Shown: in pieces, positions 39,364-48,569 of the stretch | Numbering within the stretch: the stretch's first letter is position 1 | How the letters are laid out: every line of letters starts with the position of its first letter | Assembly: GCA_963804595.1 (NCBI GenBank) | Contig: CAWDQZ010000003.1 | Coordinates: forward strand, 62,001-126,000 | Source of the DNA: DASUPK01 sp963804595 | Lineage (GTDB): Bacteria; Actinomycetota; Thermoleophilia; Solirubrobacterales; 70-9 | Direction: 5' to 3' | Length of the DNA stretch: 64,000 nucleotides | Made by a program: the position numbers and the translations under genes | Notes under the pieces: model-generated | Seen by the model: the letters and a program-made list of their open reading frames with translations, nothing else | What the model was told of the DNA's origin: nothing | Database searches by the model: none

Positions 39364-40539
39364 ATGCGCGTCCTCATCCTCGGGGGCGACGGCTATCTAG
39401 GCTGGCCGACGGCGATGCGCTTCTCCGCCGGCGGGCACGAGGTCTCCGTCGTCGACAACTACTCGCGCCGCCGCTGGCACGAGAAGCACGGCACAGACTC
39501 ACTCACTCCAATCCGCTCCCTCGACGAGCGGATCGAGGCGTGGGGGGAGATCTCCGGGCGGGAGATCGCCTCATATGTGGGCGCAATCGAGGATCCGGAG
39601 TTCCTCGAGCGGGTGATCGTCGAGACGAAGCCCGAGGCGGTCATCCACTACGGCGAGCAGCCATCCGCGCCGTTCTCGATGGCGAGCCGCGAGCAGGCCG
39701 TGGAGACGCAGTACACGAACGTCATCGGCACGCTCAACCTCCTCTTCTTCCTCCGCGATCACGCACCGGACTGCCACCTAGTGAAGCTCGGGACGATGGG
39801 CGAGTACGGCACGCCCAACATCGACATCGAGGAGGGCTTCATCGAGATCGAGCACAAGGGCCGCAAGGACACCCTGCCCTTCCCCAAGCTCCCGGGCTCG
39901 CTCTACCACCTCTCCAAGGTTCACGACTCCAACAACATCCAGTTCGCCTGCCGGATCTGGGGGCTGCGATCGACCGACCTCAACCAGGGCGTCGTCTACG
40001 GCATCGAGACCGACGAGACCTCCCGGGACGAGCGCCTCAACACCCGCTTCGACTACGACGAATGGTTCGGCACGGTCCTCAACCGCTTCTGCGTGCAGGC
40101 GGTGATCGGGCATCCGCTCACCGTCTACGGCAAGGGCGGCCAGACTCGCGGGTTCCTGAACATCCGCGACACGCTCCAGTGCGTCGAGCTGGCGGTCGAC
40201 AACCCGGCCGCGTCCGGGGAGTACCGGGTCTTCAACCAGTTCACCGAGAGCTTCTCGGTCGGCCAGCTGGCCGAGCTGGTCCAAGCGTCGTCGGCCGAGA
40301 TCGGCATCGAGGTCGAGGTCGAGCACGTCGAGAACCCGCGCGTGGAGCTCGAGGAGCACTACTACAACCCGGTTCACACCAAGCTGCTGGACCTGGGACT
40401 GGAGCCGGCCTACCTCGGCGACGAGCTCGTCCGCTCGATGCTGACCACGATCGAGCGGCATCGGGACCGCGTGATCGACTCGGCGATCGATCCGCAGACG
40501 CAGTGGAAGCCCTCACAGGAGCCGGCCGGCACTCGCTGA
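39364..40539 (+). CDS. sqdB: SQD1-type UDP-sulfoquinovose synthase / NAD-dependent epimerase
   Basis: An extended short-chain dehydrogenase, 391 aa. Rossmann motif GGDGYLGWPTA, with the SQD1 signatures YGEQPSAPFSM, LGTMGEYGTPNIDIEEG and YHLSKVHDSNN (catalytic Tyr/Lys pair). In plants, cyanobacteria and some archaea this enzyme joins UDP-glucose and sulfite to UDP-sulfoquinovose. The match to SQD1-specific blocks is good, so the family is secure; the final product (sulfolipid or surface glycan) is not. TACCCT lies 12 bases upstream of the ATG. Confidence 0.88.
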   Translation: MRVLILGGDGYLGWPTAMRFSAGGHEVSVVDNYSRRRWHEKHGTDSLTPIRSLDERIEAWGEISGREIASYVGAIEDPEFLERVIVETKPEAVIHYGEQPSAPFSMASREQAVETQYTNVIGTLNLLFFLRDHAPDCHLVKLGTMGEYGTPNIDIEEGFIEIEHKGRKDTLPFPKLPGSLYHLSKVHDSNNIQFACRIWGLRSTDLNQGVVYGIETDETSRDERLNTRFDYDEWFGTVLNRFCVQAVIGHPLTVYGKGGQTRGFLNIRDTLQCVELAVDNPAASGEYRVFNQFTESFSVGQLAELVQASSAEIGIEVEVEHVENPRVELEEHYYNPVHTKLLDLGLEPAYLGDELVRSMLTTIERHRDRVIDSAIDPQTQWKPSQEPAGTR

Positions 40540-40564
40540 TTCACGCCCGCTGGGGGCGCTTGGC

Positions 40565-40570
40565 TACCAT
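40565..40570 (+). promoter_or_regulatory. -10-like TACCAT, 6 bases before ilvB
   Basis: TACCAT followed by CGGCCC and the ilvB ATG. Only 37 bases separate ilvB from sqdB, and there is no leader peptide here, unlike leuA. Confidence 0.45.
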
Positions 40571-40576
40571 CGGCCC

Positions 40577-42256
40577 ATGCGAGCCGCTGACGCTCTGATG
40601 GAGGCCCTCAAGGCCGAGGGCACGCAACACATCTTCGGTATCCCGGGCGGGGCGAACCTGCCGATCTACGACGCCGTCCACGACGCCGAGATCACCCACA
40701 TCCAGGCGCGGCACGAGCAGGGCGCGGGCCACATGGCCGAGGGCTACGCCAAGGCCTCCGGCCGGGTCGGCGTCGCCTTTGCGACCTCGGGTCCCGGTGC
40801 GACCAATCTGGTCACCCCGATCGCCGACGCGATGCTCGACTCGGTCCCGACGGTCTTCGTCACCGGGCAGGTCCGGACCGACCTGATCGGGACCGACGGC
40901 TTCCAGGAGGCGGACGTCAACGGCATCACGATGCCGGTCGTCAAGCACTCGCTGATGGTTCAGGACCCGCGCAGCATCCCGGAGTACGTGCACTCGGCCT
41001 TCCACATCGCCTCGACGGGGCGCCCCGGCCCCGTGCTGGTCGACGTGCCACAGGACCTCTCCCGCGCGGACATCGAGTACGAGCCGATGACCGAGACGCC
41101 GACCCTGCCGGGCTACAAGCCCTCGACCGAGGGGAACATCAAGCAGATCCGCCTGGCCGCCAAGGCCCTGGCCAACTCCCAGCGGCCGGTGCTCTACACG
41201 GGCGGCGGCGTGGTCAACGCCAACGCCTCCGAGGAGCTCCGCGAGCTCGCCCTGTCCGACAACTTCCCCGTCACCTCCACCGTGATGGGCCTCGGAGCGT
41301 TCCCGGCCCCGCACGAGCAGTGGCTCGGGATGCTCGGTATGCACGGCACCCGCACCGCCAACTACTCGATGGACAACGCCGACCTGATCGTCGCAATCGG
41401 GTCCCGCTTCGACGATCGCATCACGGGCAAGCTCTCCGAGTTCGCGCCCCGGGCCAAGTTCGTACACATCGACATTGACCCGGCCGAGATCTCGAAGAAC
41501 GTCCCCGCGCACATTCCGATCGTCGGCGACGCCAGGGAGGTCCTCCCGAAGCTGACCAAGGAGTACCGCGCGCTCAAGGCCGACCGCAGCCGGCTCGACG
41601 CCTGGTGGAACCAGATCGGCGCCTGGCAGAAGGAGTACCCGCTGGGCTACGACGACTCCGATGACAACGAGATCAAGCCGCAGCGGATGATCCAGGCCAT
41701 GTACGCGGCGACGGATGGCGACGCGATCATCACCTCCGACGTCGGCCAGCACCAGATGTGGGCAGCGCAGTACTACGACTTCGACAGGCCGCGCCGTTGG
41801 ATCAACTCGGGCGGCCTGGGCACAATGGGCTTCGGCCTGCCCTCGGCCATCGGCGCCAAGGTGGCCTGCCCGGACGAGACCGTCGTCTGCCTCGCGGGCG
41901 ACGGCAGCCTGATCATGACCTGCCAGGAATTCGCCACCGCCGTTCGCCACGATGTCCCGGTGAAGGTCTTCCTCATGAACAACGGCTACTTCGGCATGGT
42001 CCGCCAATGGCAGGAGCTCTTCTGGGACGGGCGTTACTCCTCCGTCGAGATGGGCCCGAGCCCCGACTGGCCCAAGCTGGCCGACGCCTTCGGCGTCAAG
42101 GGCATGATGGTCGACGACAAGAACGAGGTCGAGGCGGCCATGCGCGAGGCGCTCGCGACCGAGGGCCCGGTCCTGCTGGACGTCCGCGTCACCCAGGACG
42201 AGAACTGCTACCCGATGATCCCGGCCGGCGCCGCCGCGCGGGACATGGTCGGCTGA
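40577..42256 (+). CDS. ilvB: Acetolactate synthase, large subunit
   Basis: A ThDP- and FAD-dependent enzyme condensing pyruvate (or pyruvate and 2-ketobutyrate), first common step of valine, leucine and isoleucine synthesis. 559 aa. Catalytic Glu in ARHEQGAGHMAEGYA, FAD region in GMLGMHGTRTANY, and the ThDP motif GDGSLIMTCQEFATAV leading to LMNNGYFGMVRQWQ. It is 1 base from ilvN, forming an obvious pair. The third gene, ilvC, lies 8 kb away past the men genes. Confidence 0.97.
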   Translation: MRAADALMEALKAEGTQHIFGIPGGANLPIYDAVHDAEITHIQARHEQGAGHMAEGYAKASGRVGVAFATSGPGATNLVTPIADAMLDSVPTVFVTGQVRTDLIGTDGFQEADVNGITMPVVKHSLMVQDPRSIPEYVHSAFHIASTGRPGPVLVDVPQDLSRADIEYEPMTETPTLPGYKPSTEGNIKQIRLAAKALANSQRPVLYTGGGVVNANASEELRELALSDNFPVTSTVMGLGAFPAPHEQWLGMLGMHGTRTANYSMDNADLIVAIGSRFDDRITGKLSEFAPRAKFVHIDIDPAEISKNVPAHIPIVGDAREVLPKLTKEYRALKADRSRLDAWWNQIGAWQKEYPLGYDDSDDNEIKPQRMIQAMYAATDGDAIITSDVGQHQMWAAQYYDFDRPRRWINSGGLGTMGFGLPSAIGAKVACPDETVVCLAGDGSLIMTCQEFATAVRHDVPVKVFLMNNGYFGMVRQWQELFWDGRYSSVEMGPSPDWPKLADAFGVKGMMVDDKNEVEAAMREALATEGPVLLDVRVTQDENCYPMIPAGAAARDMVG

Positions 42257-42257
42257 G

Positions 42258-42812
42258 ATGGAAGCCGGAACCCCAGACCTGATCAAGCTCGAGGACCTGG
42301 ACGCGGCGGCGGGCGCGCTCACCGGCCGCAAGCACGTCCTCTCGATCCTGGTCGAGAACCGCCCGGGAGTCCTCGCTCGGATCGCCGGGCTCTTCAGCCG
42401 CCGCGGATTCAACATCGACACTCTCGCCGTCGGTCCCACCGAGGACCCCGAGGTCTCCCGGATCACCCTGACGGTGGACGGCGCGGTGCACCCGATCGAT
42501 CAGGTCACCAAGCAGCTCCACAAGCTGGTCAACGTGATCAAGATCAGGGACATGGAGCCGGGCGAGACGATCGCCCGCGAAATGGCCCTGTTCAAGGTCT
42601 CGGCGCCGATCGAGAGCCGCGCCGAGATCATGCAGTTCGCCGAGATCTTCCGGGCCAAGATCGTCGACGTCTCCCGCCGCTCTTTGACCATCGAGGTCAC
42701 CGGCAGCGCAGACAAGATCGAGGCCTTCGAGCGGATGATCCGCCCGCACGGCCTGATCGAGATGGTCCGCACGGGCGAGGTCGCCATCGCCCGCTCCAAG
42801 TCGGACACGTAG
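42258..42812 (+). CDS. ilvN: Acetolactate synthase, regulatory subunit
   Basis: 184 aa. An N-terminal extension of about 25 residues precedes an ACT domain (HVLSILVENRPGVLARIAGL, FSRRGFNIDTLAVG) that binds valine for feedback inhibition, and a C-terminal ACT-like domain (EIFRAKIVDVSRRSLTIEVTG). The ATG at 42258 lies two bases after the end of ilvB. menF begins 13 bases after the stop. Confidence 0.95.
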   Translation: MEAGTPDLIKLEDLDAAAGALTGRKHVLSILVENRPGVLARIAGLFSRRGFNIDTLAVGPTEDPEVSRITLTVDGAVHPIDQVTKQLHKLVNVIKIRDMEPGETIAREMALFKVSAPIESRAEIMQFAEIFRAKIVDVSRRSLTIEVTGSADKIEAFERMIRPHGLIEMVRTGEVAIARSKSDT

Positions 42813-42824
42813 TCCGCCGACAGG

Positions 42825-44234
42825 ATGGCGCTCGCGGCGGAATCGACCGAGACGCTGCTCGCCGCACTCGAGGGCGCACTCTCGCGCGCTGACCGAGACC
42901 GCCCCGCGCAGCTCGTCTCGGCCACCGTCGAGATCGATCCGAAGGTGGATCCAGCGGCGATCGTGGCCGGCTCGCGGCTGGCTGCAGACCGCTGGTTCTG
43001 CTGGGAGCAGCCGGACCGTGGGTTCGCCCTGGCGGGCATGGGGTCGGCCATCGCCGTGGTGAGCAGGGGAGAGGACCGCTTCAGCGACCTGGCGGAGCGC
43101 TGCGCTCGCGTCGAGCACAGCCGCGTCGCGGTGGAGCCCGACGAGCTGCCCGCGGGCGCCGGCCCCGTCTGGTCCATCGGATTCGCTTTCTCCCCGCGCG
43201 GCGGGTCGGATCCGCTCTGGTCCTCGCTGCCTCCGGCCCTCGCGGTGCTGCCCGAGATCGCGCTCGCCCGCAGCCCCGACGGCGCCTTCTTGACCGCCTC
43301 GATCTTTCTCGAGCCCGGGGCAGACCCCGACCAGCTCCTGCGCCGAGTCTCCGGCAGGATCGGATCGCTGCGCGCCGGCGTGCTGACGCCCGCGGATCCC
43401 CACCCGAGCGCCGCGACGCGGATCTTCGGCCGCTATTCGCCGGAGCGCTACGAGAAGATCGTCGCCGCGGCGGTCGAGCGCATCCGCTCGACCTCGATCG
43501 AGAAGGTCGTCCTGGCGCGCGAGCTGACGGTCGAGGCGCCGTCCGCCCACGATCCCGGGGCCCTGTTCGGCGCGCTCCGCGACCTCTTTCCATCCTGCTT
43601 CTGCTTCGCTGTCGGGACCGGCCAGGCGGCCTTCATCGGGGCGAGCCCGGAGCTGCTCGTGCGGCGCTCCGGCCCCGTGGCGGCCACCGTCGCGCTGGCC
43701 GGAACGACCTCCCGGAGCGCGGACCCTGCCGTGGACGACCATCTGGGGGAGGCGATGCTGCGCAGCCCGAAGGTCCGCGACGAGCACGGGATCGTCGTGC
43801 GAAGGATCGAGCGGAGCCTGCGGACCCATGCCGTCTGGGTGCACGCCGAGAGCCAGCCGTTCGTCGTCAAGGTCGGCAACCTGCAGCACCTCGCCACGCC
43901 GATCCGGGCGCAGCTGGCGGAATCGAACAGCGCCATCGAGCTCGCGGGCCTTCTGCACCCAACGCCGGCGATCGGCGGAGAGCCGAAGGAGCCGGCGCTG
44001 AAGCTGATCCAGGAGCTGGAGGGCATCGACCGCGGCTGGTACACCGGCCCGGTCGGCTGGATGGACGCCGCCGATGACGGCGAGTTCTGCGTGGGGCTGC
44101 GCTCCGCGCTGGTGCGCGATCGCGAGGCGCACCTGTTCGCGGGCTGCGGGATCGTGGCGGACTCGGATCCCTCGGCCGAGCTTCAGGAGTCGGAGCTCAA
44201 GTTCGAGGCGCTGCTCCCGCTATTGGCCTCGTAG
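42825..44234 (+). CDS. menF: Isochorismate synthase
   Basis: Converts chorismate to isochorismate, the entry to menaquinone synthesis. 469 aa. The chorismate-binding domain occupies the C-terminal half: IEKVVLARELTVEA (general-base Lys), FIGASPELLVRR, VALAGTTSRSADP, EHGIVVRRIERSL, HLATPIRAQL and HPTPAIGGEPK. The N-terminal half is variable, as usual. It follows ilvN in the same direction and precedes menD, which is on the other strand. Confidence 0.93.
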   Translation: MALAAESTETLLAALEGALSRADRDRPAQLVSATVEIDPKVDPAAIVAGSRLAADRWFCWEQPDRGFALAGMGSAIAVVSRGEDRFSDLAERCARVEHSRVAVEPDELPAGAGPVWSIGFAFSPRGGSDPLWSSLPPALAVLPEIALARSPDGAFLTASIFLEPGADPDQLLRRVSGRIGSLRAGVLTPADPHPSAATRIFGRYSPERYEKIVAAAVERIRSTSIEKVVLARELTVEAPSAHDPGALFGALRDLFPSCFCFAVGTGQAAFIGASPELLVRRSGPVAATVALAGTTSRSADPAVDDHLGEAMLRSPKVRDEHGIVVRRIERSLRTHAVWVHAESQPFVVKVGNLQHLATPIRAQLAESNSAIELAGLLHPTPAIGGEPKEPALKLIQELEGIDRGWYTGPVGWMDAADDGEFCVGLRSALVRDREAHLFAGCGIVADSDPSAELQESELKFEALLPLLAS

Positions 44235-44326
44235 CGGGTAACGCTCGAAGCGGTCACGGGACCTTGACACGGCAAGTCCACCGTGAGTGGATTGTCCCTG
44301 GGAAAAGCGAAGGAGAAGGAGAGACC

Positions 44327-44746
44327 ATGGCTGAAGGTGCCGATTTGATCCAGGAGTTTTATGACGAGATGCTCAGCAAGGGCAACATGGACGCCATCGA
44401 CGAGTTGGTCACCGATGACGTCGTCGACCACGAACAGGGCCTTCCCGGCCAGCCCGAGGGCAAGGAGGGCGTCAGGTTCTTCGTCAACACCATGCGCGGC
44501 GCGTTCTCCGACCTGAGGGCGACCATGGGGCCGACCGTTGAGAGCGGCGACATGGCATCCGCGCAGGTCACCATCACCGGCCGGCACACCGGCGAGTTCA
44601 TGGGCGTTCCCGCAACCGACAAGTCGTTCGAGATCAAGAGCATCGACATCGTGCGATTCGAGGACGGCAAGTGTGCGGAGCACTGGGGCGTCACGGACAA
44701 CATGGCGCTGATGCAGCAGATCGGCGCGGTGCCGGCGGCGGCCTGA
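44327..44746 (+). CDS. SnoaL-like ester-cyclase-type protein
   Basis: 139 aa from ATG 44327, with GAAGGAG 8 bases upstream. The SnoaL/NTF2 fold is shown by LIQEFYDEMLSKGNMDAIDE, DHEQGLPGQPEGKEGVR and ITGRHTGEFMGVPATDK with the C-terminal RFEDGKCAEHWGVTDN. It is distinct from the MSEENV paralogues in the accessory stretch. A TTGACA at 44264-44269 may be a -35. It separates menF from menD; a role in menaquinone synthesis is not established. Confidence 0.85.
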   Translation: MAEGADLIQEFYDEMLSKGNMDAIDELVTDDVVDHEQGLPGQPEGKEGVRFFVNTMRGAFSDLRATMGPTVESGDMASAQVTITGRHTGEFMGVPATDKSFEIKSIDIVRFEDGKCAEHWGVTDNMALMQQIGAVPAAA

Positions 44747-44761
44747 GTCGTTGCTTGCTTC

Positions 44762-46525
44762 CTAACTGACAGCCGCCGCTGCGGCCTCGGCAAGCTCCCG
44801 GTGGAGCTCCCGGTTGCGGCGGCGGTCGGTTCTCACCACGATCATCCGGGCGTCGCCCGCCAGGGCCTCGCAGAGCTCGGCAGGCGTCTCCGGCACGGCG
44901 ACCGTCAGATCGAACAGCCGCGCCGCCTCAGCGGGGTCGCGGCCCGCCGGAGTGCCGAGCAGGGCCTCGAACTCGGCTTCGAGCATCGCCTCCGCCTGAG
45001 GCAGGAAGTGGAAGATTCCGCCTCCGGAGTTGTCCAGCACGATCAGGCGCAGCTCCGGCGCCTGGCCTACGGCCGCCAGCCCGCCGATGTCGTGGAAGAG
45101 GGCGAGATCGCCGAGCACGGCCCAGGTGCGGCTGCCGGTGGCAGCGGCAAGGCCGGCGGCACTCGAGACCAGGCCGTCGATTCCGTTCGCTCCCCGATTC
45201 GCGGCGAACCGAACACCCTCCGGCCCCGGGCGCAGGAAGGCCTCCAGGTCACGCACCGGCATGCTCGAGGCGGCGAAGACCGAGTCGCCGTCGCGGAGCG
45301 CGCGTCCCAGGGCGCTCCAGACCCCCGGCTCGCTGAGCTCGTCGAGCGCCTCGAGGTGCCCATCGGCCGCCTCCCGCACCGCGCGCTCGGCGTCCAGCCA
45401 GCCTGAGGCGAAGGGCGATCCGGCGACCGTGGCGGCCCCCGGCCTCTGCCGTGATAGCCGGTCGGTGAGCGCCCGTGAGGTGGCGGTCGGCTCAGCCCGC
45501 AGGACGGTCGCGGCCCGGCGCGTCGGCTCGCGCCATTCCCCCTTCGGGTCGATCACGACCTGGTGGAGGCCCTCGATCGCAGCAAGCCACTGTCGCAGCG
45601 GTTTGCTCGTGGGAAGATCCCCGAAGCGGATGATCAGCTCCGGCTCAAGGGCGCCCGGCCGGTCCCGGACGATGGCGTCGTAGGCGGTGACGACCAGCGA
45701 GCGGTCGTGTGGGCCACGGCGCAGCTGGGAGGTCGGCTCGGCGAGGATCGGAAAGCCGGCCGCGGCCGCGAGGTCCGCCACAGGACTCGCCAAGCCGGGG
45801 TCACTCTGCCGGCCCGCCACGATGAGGCCACGCGGCGCGCGCTCGATCCGCTCGGCCAGGTCATCGAGCGACGCCTCGTCGGCCCTGGACGACCCGGCGG
45901 AGATCGCCTGAAGTGGGGCACCGCCGCGACCCTCGAGCGCCAGCGAATCGGTCGCGCTCACCTGGCCCTCGACGGTGACGGGCGCGAGCGGCTCGCGCCA
46001 GGGAACGTTCAGATGCACGGGGCCCGGGCGGGGATCGCCGACCGCTTCGGCGTGAGCGCGGCAGGCCACCGAGCGAAAGTGCAGGAGGCCGTCGTTGTCA
46101 GCCTCGTGCGTCCCGACCTCGCAGAACCAGCGGACCGCGTCGCCGTAGAGCTTCAGCTGGTCGATCGTCTGGCCGGCTCCGATGTCGCGGAGCTCCGGCG
46201 GCCGGTCGGCGGTCAGCACGATCACCGGCACGCCGGCCTCGTCGGCCTCGACGACCGCGGGGTGGAGGTTTGCCGCGGCCGAGCCGGAGGTGCAGAGCAC
46301 GACGCCCGGTACGCCGGTGGCGAGCGCGCCGCCCAGAGCGAAGAATCCGGCGCTGCGCTCGTCGAGAATCACGCTCACCTCGATGTCCGGTTCGCGCCAG
46401 AGGGCCACGGCCAGCGGCGTCGAGCGCGAGCCGGGGGAGATGACCGCGCGACGAACTCCACTGCGCGCGAACTCTTCGACCATCGCGGAGGCGAGGGCGG
46501 TGTTGCGGTTGCTCGGATCCATCAT
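44762..46525 (-). CDS. menD: SEPHCHC synthase (MenD)
   Basis: A ThDP-dependent enzyme adding a 2-oxoglutarate-derived succinyl semialdehyde to isochorismate. 587 aa. It begins MMDPSNRNTALASAMVEEFA with the substrate motif VISPGSRSTPLAVAL. The ThDP region includes GDLALFHDIGGL and the C-terminal LIVLDNSGGGIFHFLP, specific for MenD. Tandem ATGs at 46525 and 46522 are equivalent. It is the last gene of the leftward group menB-menA-menC-menD. Confidence 0.95.
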   Translation of the reverse strand: MMDPSNRNTALASAMVEEFARSGVRRAVISPGSRSTPLAVALWREPDIEVSVILDERSAGFFALGGALATGVPGVVLCTSGSAAANLHPAVVEADEAGVPVIVLTADRPPELRDIGAGQTIDQLKLYGDAVRWFCEVGTHEADNDGLLHFRSVACRAHAEAVGDPRPGPVHLNVPWREPLAPVTVEGQVSATDSLALEGRGGAPLQAISAGSSRADEASLDDLAERIERAPRGLIVAGRQSDPGLASPVADLAAAAGFPILAEPTSQLRRGPHDRSLVVTAYDAIVRDRPGALEPELIIRFGDLPTSKPLRQWLAAIEGLHQVVIDPKGEWREPTRRAATVLRAEPTATSRALTDRLSRQRPGAATVAGSPFASGWLDAERAVREAADGHLEALDELSEPGVWSALGRALRDGDSVFAASSMPVRDLEAFLRPGPEGVRFAANRGANGIDGLVSSAAGLAAATGSRTWAVLGDLALFHDIGGLAAVGQAPELRLIVLDNSGGGIFHFLPQAEAMLEAEFEALLGTPAGRDPAEAARLFDLTVAVPETPAELCEALAGDARMIVVRTDRRRNRELHRELAEAAAAAVS

Positions 46526-46580
46526 CAAACGGGTTGCGCTTCGCCTTCGGCTGCAGCGCACCCTCGCATCTAACGCTAGA

Positions 46581-47663
46581 TCAGTCGAGGCGGCGAGCCG
46601 CAAGCGCGTCTTCGTCGACCTCGATGCCGAGCCCGGGTCGCTCGTCGAGATGAAGCTCGTCGCGCTCGGCGCTGGCACCACGTCCCACGGTCGCGGAGAA
46701 GAGCCGCTCGGTGGCGAGGCCGTGGGCCACACCGGCATCGCCGTTCCGGTAGCGAAGAGCCTGGACCGCATGGGCGGCTGCGGTGATCCCGACGGGACCC
46801 TCGAGCGAGCTCGACAGGTACGAGGGCATGGTCTCGGCGATCTCGAGCGCCGCGCCGAGCCCACCAACCTTGGCGACCTTGACGGCGGCGACGTCGCAGG
46901 CGTCGAGCTCCTTGGCGCGACGGGCGTCGAACGGGGAGACGAGGCTCTCGTCCGCGGCGATTCGAACGTCCACCCGACGGCGCAGCTCAACCATCTGCTC
47001 GAAGGTGCCGACCGGCTGCTCGGCGAGCTCGATTCGGTGCCGGGCGAGCGCCTCGAGCCGGTCGGCCGCGTCATCGACGCCCCAGGCCCCGTTGGCATCG
47101 ACGCGGATCTCGATTGCGGCCCCGAGCGTCTGTCTGACGGTTGCGACCTGCGTGACGTCCCCCGGCAGGCCGACCTTGAGCTTGAACGTCCGGAAGCCTT
47201 CATCCGCCCAGCCCTGGGCGAGTCGTCTCGTCTCACCCGGATTGGCAGCCGGCAGTGTTGCGTTGCAGATCACCGGAGACGCCTCCGACGCCCCGAGCAG
47301 CCGCCACACCGGCTCGCCGGATGCCCGCCCGGCCAGGTCGTGGAGCGCGATGTCCACGGCTGCGACCGCAGGCGGAGAGGCGCCCCGGTTGCGGCAGCGC
47401 GCGATCGCGGACCAGATACGCGTCGGCTCCACCTCTCCGTCCAGCAGCCCCGGCCAGCAACGGTCCCGAACCTCGGCCGCGATCTCCTCGATGCCGGCGC
47501 CGCCGCGCAGGGAGAGGGAGGCGGTCTCGCCCCATCCCTCAATGCCCTCGCCGCGGATCCGCACCAGCAGCAGCTTCCGCTCGTGAAGTTCCCCCCGCGC
47601 GGTGATGTAGGGCTCGCGGAACGGCAGGGAGTAAGGGATGACCTCGATTTCCTCGAGATGCAC
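46581..47663 (-). CDS. menC: o-Succinylbenzoate synthase
   Basis: An enolase-superfamily enzyme dehydrating SHCHC to o-succinylbenzoate. 360 aa. A capping domain starts EIEVIPYSLPFREPYITARG; the barrel holds the KxK catalytic motif in FRTFKLKVG, then metal ligands in IRVDANGAW, ELAEQPV and IAADESL. The position in the men cluster argues for OSB synthase over the related dipeptide epimerases. The start codon is next to the menA stop. Confidence 0.92.
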   Translation of the reverse strand: MHLEEIEVIPYSLPFREPYITARGELHERKLLLVRIRGEGIEGWGETASLSLRGGAGIEEIAAEVRDRCWPGLLDGEVEPTRIWSAIARCRNRGASPPAVAAVDIALHDLAGRASGEPVWRLLGASEASPVICNATLPAANPGETRRLAQGWADEGFRTFKLKVGLPGDVTQVATVRQTLGAAIEIRVDANGAWGVDDAADRLEALARHRIELAEQPVGTFEQMVELRRRVDVRIAADESLVSPFDARRAKELDACDVAAVKVAKVGGLGAALEIAETMPSYLSSSLEGPVGITAAAHAVQALRYRNGDAGVAHGLATERLFSATVGRGASAERDELHLDERPGLGIEVDEDALAARRLD

Positions 47664-47672
47664 GTGCCGATG

Positions 47673-48554
47673 CTACGAAGCGATCAGCAGCCCGGCGGAA
47701 ACCAGCAGGCTGAAGACGCCGAGCAGGGCGCCGGTCCCAGCCAGCGCTCCGTTCAGGGCGGGGCCATCGGTGCGGGTCAGCACCGCTCGAGCCGGTCGGA
47801 TCGCGAAGGGGATCGAGAGCAGGCCGAGCAGCACCCACCAGGCCCCACCGTGGGACGTGACGGTCCCGAGCAGGCATGCGTATGCGGCCACCACCAGACC
47901 CGCGTAGAGCCGGCGCGCGCCCTCCCTGCCCAGCCGTACGGCGAGCGTGTGCTTGCCGGCACGGCGGTCAGTGTCGAGGTCCCGGACGTTGTTGACGACG
48001 AGGATCGCCGTTGCCAGGCATCCAACGGCCACCGAGAGGCCGAACGGGAACCACCCGAGCTCCTCGAGCTGCACGTAGTAGGAGCCATTCACCGCCACGA
48101 GCCCGAAGAAGAGAAAGACGAAGAGCTCTCCGAGACCCGCGTAGCCGTACGGCCACGGGCCGCCGGTGTAGAGGACGCCCGCGGCGATCGACGCCACGCC
48201 CACGGCGATGATCACCCAGCCCGCGACAGTGGCGAGGTAGATCCCGGCGACGACCGCGATGCCGAATGCGAGCCATGTCGCGATCAGCACGCTGCGCGGA
48301 GCCACCAGGCCGGCCGCCGTCACCCGGACCGGGCCCAGCCGGTCGACCGTGTCCGCACCGCGCTTCGCGTCCGAGTAGTCGTTCGCGAGGTTGGTCCCGA
48401 TCTGGATGAAGATCGACCCGATCAGGGCGGCGATGAAGGCGCCGACCCGCGGCAGCTCGCCCGCCTTCTCGATGGCGGCGGCCGTGCCCACGAGCACCGG
48501 TGCAATTGCGGCGGGCAGCGTCCGCGGACGCGCCGCCATCAGCCAGATCCTCAA
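47673..48554 (-). CDS. menA: 1,4-Dihydroxy-2-naphthoate polyprenyltransferase
   Basis: A membrane UbiA-family prenyltransferase making demethylmenaquinone. 293 aa with about eight or nine helices. The first diphosphate-binding motif is NLANDYSDAKRGAD, the second NNVRDLDTDRRAGKHTLAVR. The start is a TTG at 48554 (LRIWLMAARPRTLPAA) or the ATG at 48539, which has GAGG 10 bases upstream. It lies 15 bases downstream of menB. Confidence 0.94.
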   Translation of the reverse strand: MRIWLMAARPRTLPAAIAPVLVGTAAAIEKAGELPRVGAFIAALIGSIFIQIGTNLANDYSDAKRGADTVDRLGPVRVTAAGLVAPRSVLIATWLAFGIAVVAGIYLATVAGWVIIAVGVASIAAGVLYTGGPWPYGYAGLGELFVFLFFGLVAVNGSYYVQLEELGWFPFGLSVAVGCLATAILVVNNVRDLDTDRRAGKHTLAVRLGREGARRLYAGLVVAAYACLLGTVTSHGGAWWVLLGLLSIPFAIRPARAVLTRTDGPALNGALAGTGALLGVFSLLVSAGLLIAS

Positions 48555-48569
48555 GAGGCGGAACCTCCC